Source: Clostridia bacterium (GTDB lineage: Bacteria > Bacillota_A > Clostridia > UBA1212 > UBA1255). Taken from it: a DNA stretch of 38,648 bases. Of this stretch, positions 34,701 through 38,648 are shown piece after piece (position 1 is the first letter of the stretch; each line of letters starts with the position of its first letter). The translations under genes were made by a program, and so were the position numbers. The stretch lies in contig JAFWZH010000275.1 in the NCBI GenBank assembly GCA_017522515.1, positions 1-38,648 on the forward strand, written 5' to 3'. The notes beneath the pieces were generated by a model that was not told the DNA's origin, did no database searches, and saw nothing but the letters and a program-made list of their open reading frames with translations.

Positions 34701-34915
34701 CTGCTACTGTTTCAGCCGGTGCTCAGGGAAATGGCGGTGATGGTGGTAATGGTGGTAACGGTGGCCACGGTGGCGCAAACGGACCGAGTTCATTTGAAGC
34801 AGGAGAACATGGCGAAGGCGGTCGTGGTGGTGCCGGCGGCAAAGGAGGTAATGGTTCGGTAGATGGGGATACTGGAAATACTGGTTATAAAGGGAGTTAT
34901 TATTACGCGATATGA
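28736..34915 (+). CDS. Giant multidomain surface protein: lipase, LRR_5, InlB repeats, PPC, glycine-rich tail
   Basis: 2059 residues from ATG 28736 (GGAG eight bases upstream). Order: signal or anchor helix (about 8-32); an alpha/beta-hydrolase domain (about 70-400) with LVHGQSG (His80) and nucleophile elbow SHSRGG (Ser214) and SMGTPY; a linker with hydrophobic stretches; BspA-like LRR_5 units (about 640-925); InlB/Listeria-Bacteroides B repeats (about 945-1175, more at 1400 and 1680) with GYxFAGYYS and TLYAYW; two pre-peptidase-C-like domains (about 1290-1390 and 1560-1655) with YIYFVPSSSGTI and GDPYLYLY; and a glycine-rich tail (about 1850-2050) of GGxGGxGG repeats. No LPxTG or final membrane helix is seen. 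It probably modifies lipid or binds surfaces. The stop overlaps the ABC transporter start. Confidence 0.85.
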   Translation: MISIKNKFNFKLLVVTILIVVAFSWVIPQLVVIGAVPDTSSVHVPMFSGYAGSMDFDLIHNATRLTSPSDDAPSLTVLVHGQSGSASHWSNDSKFKEANDKTDLKFISDPNSLIESLRYIAPNADVFRAKMNNDAQNNFYLMRLNRGNYDETTAEYITKLNDVSKHIIVVFESAKPKSYHRDVYDELHRVIDRISYDILYLTGKIPTVNLISHSRGGLISMMYAAGYREDGKLKNVVYSRKSLDENVENSEISLDEYDDIGDGIYEKKAKYNSNSNIIEDHPFNVSGLYSMGTPYCGTDWDKEILMGVSHSILKKSFDNESAKNILDETIQAEIHSCWEEAVKKNPKLKLNAIGGTFNLSFIIGLLSEDSVHLKTYIKPEFLSMGLNILDEWGVMAALILKTIDVGLTYGAGKVIAVPYIGKIIAIPVGALKISVKVADAAIINAVNSLNEFKIKYAQQLQDGENIEQTLFTELSYVLKDFVDAFNMVGLFVGQFNGNANLVHDWGDLFIDTKSQFAEGFSNVETFEKLFAYSDIDYMIDENNKCVITYQYRTFDYKITAKNVAIPHNLETRDSTIINYICDNIELGVPATIYDYEILSDNTVKITGINLPSYYFDNSGNVIAGLKELKLGLEAGVAGRQVSHIDNKAFANFSNLTSIVLPDSITSIGNQAFANCVGLTETFSLPKNLSYLGEAVFYNCTHISKFYIDESNPNYYIEDDGALYKKRSYCTNSGFSFNVISESYGKTLVAYPAARTETEYSVPLDVVNIANYAMSNNLKISSISLNNVSNIGVGAFRGCSNLSSINGGDRVVFVGENALKSTPWLLKNPSDNKVIGKVLIKYNGNESVFSSDNYIAISSDAFNGNNYIQEVIIGRNTKHIGTRAFANCEKLTSVTFLQLTVITQTERDVFANHCDNIEIYVPNSKKSQYTSFAHFSKYASYIKPIIVDVNFDTKGGTTIAPMKVYYGDIVTLPIPVKKGYDFTEWKKGDFVISYDGMWDIYDSAVTVEAQWAPASYVINFNKQSGSGGDSTAIVYYLQPMPNGLSAPVRNGYNFAGYYSGQNGSGTQYYDSSMVSLVPSYKLTTATTLYAYWTPNRYTLVFDTQGGTNGTTSAVALYGQSMPQATAPIKSGYKFAGYFSGINGTGKQYYSSTMDSSTNYDVTWARTLYAYWIIEKFEVTINYQQSQWVEISSNQLGLKNTQVSIEYGATANQTINQALIDAYQSCNGVRIGYDLVGFYKDGDSSQTLINWGNKIPDLGEDGDKIVLKPKWSPKKYNYKLDYQSGLVGSFGTKDSISVSSYSSSDYAYIYFVPSSSGTITLRTSHTVGDPYLYLYNADMVQLAANDDGYGNCDAKITYNVVSGVEYYIGFRAFGSVPTSGAVYYSGVSMSNSTAAASYYILYDSNLPSVTKPFRSGHTFDGYYTQPSGKGEIVYDKNGKTSNVWSFDKNITLYANWLPNSYSITFDKQGGTGGASGVSVVYGQNMTFAESPKRVGYTFAGYYTEPNGAGTKYYSSEMGSVRAYDKAFNITLYAYWKPVIYTVTLNKSGGTTAQTTFSSKVFSYNKEDISYIYFVPKESGTITLWTTHSEGDPYLRLYDENFVQLTCNDDSAGNCDSKISYYVYSNKSYYVGFHACYGTTTVGTVEYSGISVYSSSSAVKITYNTTPVSVLVPQKTGYEFDGYYTSPNGNGTKIYDSKGQKLMNWNITNTTLYANWKATPYSYDVSIVDTITGRTSIVDLSSADTDGTYVFKISRSVSEVTFKSNSKRSFSNFRIDIETRNSPLTVRFDEVSISAPVDYNAIQAKGVFQLTLAYNGKVTITGGRNSTIGTGQGYAAVHSSSSGGTVILKGIGTLKLVGGIGSTGKQGTTGKKGADGEDAGILIANGGKGSDGGTGGTGGTGGKGGYAIYATNVTVESITGSITLIGGKGGTGGQGGTGGEGGRGGHAGGSLLISMDGGNGGKGGTGGKGGTGGAGGAALSCSYTKKYTSCVTATVSAGAQGNGGDGGNGGNGGHGGANGPSSFEAGEHGEGGRGGAGGKGGNGSVDGDTGNTGYKGSYYYAI
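34300..34860 (+). repeat. GGN-rich degenerate DNA repeats encoding the glycine-rich tail
   Basis: Short tandem units built on GGxGGT/GGxGGC codons (Gly-Gly-Thr/Lys/Ala) occur in four blocks, separated by beta-rich stretches such as AIYATNVTVESITGS. The local G content is far above that of the flanking DNA. Codon choice varies among units, so the repeats are old or selected to diverge. Confidence 0.75.
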
Positions 34916-36984
34916 TAAAACTTGAAAATATAAAAAAAGAATATGTTGTAAAAAAATCTGTTACGGTAGCTTTAAACTATGTAAGTTTAAAATTGCCGGA
35001 TAAAGGATTGGTCTTCGTAGTAGGTAGGTCAGGCTGTGGTAAGACTACTTTGTTAAATATTATTGGAGGTCTGGATAAAGCTGATTCGGGGAAAATGCTT
35101 TGTCAAGGGGTCGACACATCTCACTTTTCAAGTAGCGATTGGGATGGATATAGAAATTCATATGTTGGTTTTGTATTTCAAGAAAATAACTTGCTTGAAG
35201 ATTACAATGTTTATGACAACATACGAGTTGCGACTGATTTACAAAACCTTAAAGATTGTACTTCTATAATAAACGAATCCCTAAAATTTGTGGGACTTGA
35301 AGATTTTGCTTTGCGAAAAATATCACAACTCAGTGGTGGACAAAAGCAAAGAGTTGCGATTGCACGAGCAATCGCAAAAAATTCTAAAATATTGTTAGCA
35401 GATGAGCCTACAGGTAGCCTTGATCCTGAGACCGGGCGAGAGATATTTGAACTATTGAAAGAAATATCGAAAACGCAGTTGGTTGTTGTTGTAACACATG
35501 ATTTATCTTCGGCGAGTGAATTTGGTGACCAAATAATCAAAATGAGAGAGGGTCAAATTGAAGAAATCAGTGGATACACAGGAACAGAAATAAAAGAATC
35601 AAAAGAAATATTTAAAACTGAGAAAAGCGTATTAAAACCAAAGTTGTGTCTCAAATTAGCGACTAACACATTTAAAAAAACGCCTATTCGCTTATTAGTA
35701 CTGATTCTTTTAAGTATGTTTGGTTTTTCGTTAATGGTTGGAGCTTTGAAATTTACGACCTGGGAGCCATATGATTTGCAACATAAAGTATTAGAAAGGG
35801 AAGGGAAAGTAATAGTATCATTGTCCCCTGAAATTATTGACTATGGAAATGGTATTGCGCGCGAGGAGCCTAAATACTTTTCTTTAGAAGATTTTGAGGA
35901 ATTTAAATGTGTTTATGATGATGAGAATGTCATCTGTGTTTCAAACTTTAATGAAAGATATTCTGCTGCAGGATATTTTAGACAGTTGACAGATCGAGAA
36001 TACATATATTTTAATGATAATATTTCTGGAAAGGCTGTTCTAAGTGAGAAGGATTTCAAAGCATATGGGTTAGAACTACTTGCCGGGAGTTTTCCAAATG
36101 AAGAGTGGGGTAAATATGATATAGCAGTATCGGAGCATATCTATGAAATTTACTCTTTTACAGGTTTTACATACGATGGCTATGAAAAAATTGAAATAAA
36201 TTCATATGAAGATTTAATCGGTAAAAAAGTCGGAGGAATGTATGGCGATAAATACACAATACGAGGCATAATAAATACAAACTTTGACAGAGTGGATTTT
36301 GAGAGAATAAAGAACTTTGCGTTAGGACAAAGCGATGATTTCTCACCGGATTGGACGAGTGAATTTAACACATATTCTCAAAAAGGTTTTTCTAACTTGA
36401 TGTTTATGAGTCCTCATTATGATGAAATGCCTAATGAATATCCTTATATTATTTTAAACTATGATAGAGAAATGCTTGATAAGTCAGATTTATTTTATAA
36501 AGTCTTTGAGGAGGAAAAGTATGTTTTTTGCGACTATTATTCTCAAATTCTTAAATATCAATCTGAAGTGACGGTTGATTTTGGATGGAAGATGATAGCA
36601 ATTTCTTTTGTGGCAATTCTCTTCGCTGTTATTCTGTTTGCTAATTTTATTGCAGTCTCTATACAAGATAAAATTAAACAAATTGGTATTCTACGAGCAA
36701 TTGGTGCGACTAAAAATCAAATATCGACCATTTTTGTGGTTCAAAATTCTATAATAGCATTGTTTGTTTTTATTTTTTCAAGTACGGTGATTAATTATAC
36801 CATAATGCCGTTGTTGTTATTAATGGGAACTTCTTCAAAACCATTCCCATTTCCTTTGTATGAATTGAAAGTAAGCGATTATCTGTTTTTATTCGTGATA
36901 ATTATTGTTACTTCTGTTATTGCAAGTCTTTTCCCTTTGATTAAATTGTCAAGGAAAACGCCGCGAGAATTAATGATTAAATAA
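34912..36984 (+). CDS. MacB/FtsX-type ABC transporter, fused ATPase and permease
   Basis: 690 residues. The ATPase domain (1-225) has Walker A GRSGCGKT (38-45), Q-loop VFQENNLLEDY, signature LSGGQKQR and Walker B LLADEPTGSLD with the switch His in VVTHD. The permease part has a first membrane helix (about 260-280), a large outside domain (about 285-555), and three further helices (about 562-585, 615-640, 660-682) with the FtsX block IGILRAIGATKNQI. Such transporters do mechanical work on envelope substrates rather than classic type 1 secretion. The ATG overlaps the stop of the giant gene (ATGA), implying coupled translation and a shared task. A strong terminator follows. Confidence 0.92.
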   Translation: MIKLENIKKEYVVKKSVTVALNYVSLKLPDKGLVFVVGRSGCGKTTLLNIIGGLDKADSGKMLCQGVDTSHFSSSDWDGYRNSYVGFVFQENNLLEDYNVYDNIRVATDLQNLKDCTSIINESLKFVGLEDFALRKISQLSGGQKQRVAIARAIAKNSKILLADEPTGSLDPETGREIFELLKEISKTQLVVVVTHDLSSASEFGDQIIKMREGQIEEISGYTGTEIKESKEIFKTEKSVLKPKLCLKLATNTFKKTPIRLLVLILLSMFGFSLMVGALKFTTWEPYDLQHKVLEREGKVIVSLSPEIIDYGNGIAREEPKYFSLEDFEEFKCVYDDENVICVSNFNERYSAAGYFRQLTDREYIYFNDNISGKAVLSEKDFKAYGLELLAGSFPNEEWGKYDIAVSEHIYEIYSFTGFTYDGYEKIEINSYEDLIGKKVGGMYGDKYTIRGIINTNFDRVDFERIKNFALGQSDDFSPDWTSEFNTYSQKGFSNLMFMSPHYDEMPNEYPYIILNYDREMLDKSDLFYKVFEEEKYVFCDYYSQILKYQSEVTVDFGWKMIAISFVAILFAVILFANFIAVSIQDKIKQIGILRAIGATKNQISTIFVVQNSIIALFVFIFSSTVINYTIMPLLLLMGTSSKPFPFPLYELKVSDYLFLFVIIIVTSVIASLFPLIKLSRKTPRELMIK

Positions 36985-36989
36985 ACTGT

Positions 36990-37034
36990 AAAAACTCTGG
37001 AATTCATTTTTAAAATATGAATCCCGGAGTTTTT
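36990..37034 (+). terminator. Intrinsic terminator of the cargo operon
   Basis: AAAACTCTGGAATTCAT pairs with ATGAATCCCGGAGTTTT (one wobble, one mismatch) and runs into a T tract. Its near-symmetrical A and T flanks could also stop minus-strand transcription from the XRE gene. Confidence 0.88.
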
Positions 37035-37147
37035 GTCTGCAATAAAGATTGTGGCAGAATTATGAATAGATAACAAACGAAAGTGTGCAATGCTTAATAA
37101 AAATGGTTTTGCGTTTGATTGAGAGTAATGGATTGCTTTGCTTGTTG

Positions 37148-37417
37148 TTAGTTGTTATCTGTGCTATCATATAATACTTCAATAGGAACTTTGAGAGCTT
37201 CAGCAAACAACAAGACTTCAGAATCCTTTAAGAAACGACCTCCGGATTCTATCCTGCTTATTGCAGTACGATCTATATCTAATCCGACAATTTGGAGACG
37301 AGCTGCGAGTAGGTCTTGGGAAATTTTTTCGTGTTGTTTATCGTATTTTCCTGTTCTTATGAGGTGTATTTGTCTTCCGCATATATTATTTTTATTGTTA
37401 GATTGATTAGCTTTCAT
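37148..37417 (-). CDS. XRE-family helix-turn-helix repressor
   Basis: 89 residues. The HTH reads ISQDLLAARLQIVGLDIDRT, AISRIESGGRFLKDSEVLLF: the Q-x-x-L-A-x-x-L, D-R-T-A-I-S-R-I-E recognition helix and the following helices are typical of Cro/C1-type proteins. The upstream extension RQIHLIRTGKYDKQHEK is also usual for ICE or host copies. It is divergent from the S24-like gene, with 212 bases between them, so it could control one or both. The ribosome site is weak (AAAGGGAAAG). No operator-like repeat was identified with confidence apart from the hairpin at 37508-37533. Confidence 0.87.
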   Translation of the reverse strand: MKANQSNNKNNICGRQIHLIRTGKYDKQHEKISQDLLAARLQIVGLDIDRTAISRIESGGRFLKDSEVLLFAEALKVPIEVLYDSTDNN

Positions 37418-37507
37418 TGAATGCTTTCCCTTTAATGTGATTATATAGGTTGAATTATGGATTAATTATAGCATCCATAAAAATATTGATAAACATAAAC
37501 TTGTAGG

Positions 37508-37538
37508 CAGATGGGATAAAAATATCCCATCTGTTTTT
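37508..37538 (+). terminator. Perfect hairpin with T tract upstream of the S24 repressor gene
   Basis: CAGATGGGATA (37508-37518) and TATCCCATCTG (37523-37533) pair perfectly around AAAA and are followed by TTTTT. It lies upstream of the repressor promoter, so it may shield that promoter from read-through. The palindrome could equally be an operator for one of the flanking regulators. Confidence 0.65.
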
Positions 37539-37555
37539 GTATATCAAAAAAGGGG

Positions 37556-37583
37556 TTGCAAAGGGCAAAATTTATGATATAAT
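37556..37583 (+). promoter_or_regulatory. Promoter of the S24 repressor gene
   Basis: TTGCAA (37556-37561) and TATAAT (37578-37583) are spaced by 16 bases, about 45 bases before the ATG at 37630. The -10 box is a perfect consensus. Confidence 0.75.
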
Positions 37584-37629
37584 CTCATTATCAACACCGA
37601 ATGGTGCAAATAGAAAAAGGAGCGATTTT

Positions 37630-38241
37630 ATGAGAAGCAAAGATCCGGAGCTTATGAAAAAGATAATAGAACACACAGACGATTATTATCAAAAGTATAA
37701 TAAGTTTCCGTCTAAGCAGATGATTGCAGATGCGGTGGGTTTTGACAAATCGGTTATTGTCAGATATCTTGCAGAGATGCGGGATAAGGGAATGATTGAG
37801 TATGATGGATATAATATCATTACTGATAAAATTAAAAAGCATTGTAGAAACAATCAGGCAGTAGTGCTTGATAACTCTGTTTCCTGCGGCCCAATGCTTC
37901 TTGAAGAACAAAGAGTTCTTGAGTATATAAGTTTGCCGGAAAGTGTTTTCGGTAAAGGCGAAATGTTCTTGATTAGGGCAAACGGAGATTCTATGGTTGA
38001 TGCCGGGATAGAAGATGGCGATTGGATAGTTGTTAAAAGTCAACAGACAGCAAAAGAGGGAGATATCATAGTTGCTATATCTGACGGATTATGTAACTTG
38101 AAATATTTGCACTTCGACAAAAAAGAAGGATGTGCTGTATTAAGGTCAGCTAACAAAGAAAAGAATTATCCGGATATTAAAGTGCAAAATCTTGAAGTAC
38201 AAGGAGTGGCACATAAGATTATAAAAGATGCTGTTTTTTGA
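37630..38241 (+). CDS. LexA/S24-like self-cleaving repressor
   Basis: 203 residues from ATG 37630 (AAAAGGAG seven bases upstream). The N-terminal domain resembles the LexA winged helix (DDYYQKYNKFPSKQMIADAV, RYLAEMRDKGMIEYD). The C-terminal S24 domain has a candidate cleavage site Cys86-Gly87 (VSCGPM), the nucleophile Ser121 in NGDSMVDAGI and the general-base Lys158 in CNLKYL. Such proteins repress their target until RecA filaments stimulate self-cleavage. As the gene is not the host lexA context and is followed by ImmA/IrrE, it is likely the ICE switch, or a gene adjacent to the ICE. The N-terminal extension from 37537 is not favoured. Confidence 0.9.
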   Translation: MRSKDPELMKKIIEHTDDYYQKYNKFPSKQMIADAVGFDKSVIVRYLAEMRDKGMIEYDGYNIITDKIKKHCRNNQAVVLDNSVSCGPMLLEEQRVLEYISLPESVFGKGEMFLIRANGDSMVDAGIEDGDWIVVKSQQTAKEGDIIVAISDGLCNLKYLHFDKKEGCAVLRSANKEKNYPDIKVQNLEVQGVAHKIIKDAVF

Positions 38242-38315
38242 CATTGAAGGAATTCGCTACGACAAGTAGTGCTTAAAAATAAAAAATTATATTATTTATG
38301 GGGGTGAAATTTCAA

Positions 38316-38648
38316 TTGAGAAGTTATGTTTCTTGTAAGGAATTAGATGAACTCGGTGAGGGTTTAGTAAAGGATTTTTTAGAAAAGACAAATCAGGAAA
38401 AGGCTTTGTTTGTTGATATGGAGAGTTTTATAAGTTCGTATCTTGGTTTTCCTATTGTTTATGAGTCTTTTTGTGAAATGGATACTTCAAAACTTGGTTT
38501 TCTGTCAGACGGAAAAACACCGTTAAGAATTGTTCGTAACGGCAAACCTAAATCGGTGGTTTTTGCTAAAGATACAATAGTGCTTGATAAGTATTTGCTA
38601 TTGAAGTCCGAATTTGGTAAAAGAAGATTTACACTTGCTCACGAAGCA
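38316..38648 (+). CDS. ImmA/IrrE-type metallopeptidase, N-terminal part (3' truncated)
   Basis: 111 codons are visible before the window end. The frame starts at TTG 38316 after GGGGGTGA. The translation ends FGKRRFTLAHEA, which is the start of the HExxH zinc motif typical of ImmA/IrrE proteins (R-F-T-L-A-H-E). In ICEBs1 the ImmA protease cleaves the ImmR repressor to induce transfer. Here it follows the S24-like gene by 74 bases, so the pair forms a plausible induction module. The rest of the zinc site (second His and downstream Glu) lies outside the window. Confidence 0.82.
   Translation, partial: MRSYVSCKELDELGEGLVKDFLEKTNQEKALFVDMESFISSYLGFPIVYESFCEMDTSKLGFLSDGKTPLRIVRNGKPKSVVFAKDTIVLDKYLLLKSEFGKRRFTLAHEA

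Larger units (their letters stand above)
1..38648. mobile_element. Partial Tn1549/CTn-like integrative conjugative element
   Basis: A complete conjugation gene set is present: MobC, relaxase, VirD4, VirB4, a TrbL/VirB6-like protein, PrgI, DUF3852 and a CD1108-type cell-wall protein. It is interleaved with the small DUF families (4314, 3789, 3846, 6103, 3991) that accompany Tn1549-type ICEs in Clostridia. No housekeeping genes are seen. Both window edges cut through genes, and no ICE attachment site or ICE integrase is visible, so the element extends beyond the window. The three tyrosine recombinases present belong to a nested RIT element rather than being the obvious ICE integrase. The assignment is by gene content recognised from translations, not by alignment. 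Confidence 0.85.

Noticed and set aside
36985..37147. Possible small gene or attachment site between the ABC transporter and the XRE gene
   Set aside because: Only a terminator is supported. No open frame with a ribosome site and no repeat matching elsewhere in the window was found.

Overview
The window is an internal slice of an integrative and conjugative element (ICE) of the Tn1549/CTn type found in Clostridia. The evidence is the gene set: DUF4314, DUF3789, DUF3846, DUF3852, a TrbL-like protein, PrgI, VirB4, a CD1108-type NlpC/P60 protein, DUF6103, amidoligase, MobC/MobP-type relaxase, DUF3991-toprim and VirD4. The DNA is AT-rich with purine-loaded coding strands and strong AGGAGG-type ribosome sites, as expected of a low-GC gut or oral Firmicute (Lachnospiraceae or relatives). 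The host species cannot be named from the sequence. Neither ICE end, and no ICE integrase, is visible.

Layout. 1-4456: small accessory genes with two orphan DNA methyltransferases (a C5-cytosine enzyme and a Dam-like enzyme), an AbrB-type regulator and a SpoVG-like protein. 4515-9605: a surface module made of a lipoprotein, one very long reading frame that joins a thioester-domain tip adhesin to a backbone pilin, and a class C sortase. 9607-15327: the type IV secretion core (DUF3852, TrbL/VirB6-like, PrgI/VirB3-like, VirB4 and the NlpC/P60-like protein). 15341-17375: amidoligase, gamma-glutamylcyclotransferase-like protein and a hypothetical. 17376-19540: a hairpin- and repeat-rich candidate oriT, then MobC and the relaxase. 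19638-20681: a BspA-like leucine-rich surface protein. 20803-26974: a toprim gene whose 3' end has been invaded by a recombinase-in-trio (RIT) element with 92-bp inverted repeats, then the VirD4 coupling protein and a helix-turn-helix protein. 26990-27052: a GC-rich element with two competing RNA folds. 27296-37034: a self-contained cargo operon with its own promoter and terminator, encoding a duplicated lipoprotein, a 2059-residue multidomain surface protein with a predicted lipase domain, and a translationally coupled ABC transporter. 37148-38648: regulators (XRE, a LexA/S24-like self-cleaving repressor, and an ImmA/IrrE metallopeptidase cut by the window end).

How it fits together. The relaxase and MobC would process oriT, VirD4 would deliver the DNA to the VirB4-powered channel, pili and surface proteins would promote mating contact, and the methyltransferases may protect the incoming DNA from restriction. 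The S24 repressor and ImmA/IrrE pair is the likely damage-responsive induction switch.

Most notable observations: (1) the promoter-to-terminator cargo operon with the giant lipase/LRR/InlB-repeat/PPC/glycine-rich protein and coupled ABC transporter, which is the best candidate for an undescribed system; (2) a RIT element inserted at a duplicated 9-bp sequence in toprim, where removal in silico restores a DWNEDLL-containing end that overlaps the VirD4 start; (3) a fused tip-adhesin/pilin polyprotein with an internal signal peptide and ribosome site; (4) an NlpC/P60 domain that appears to lack both its catalytic Cys and His; (5) a perfect terminator hairpin inside a coding region just ahead of the secretion genes; (6) a shared palindrome upstream of virB4 and of mobC.
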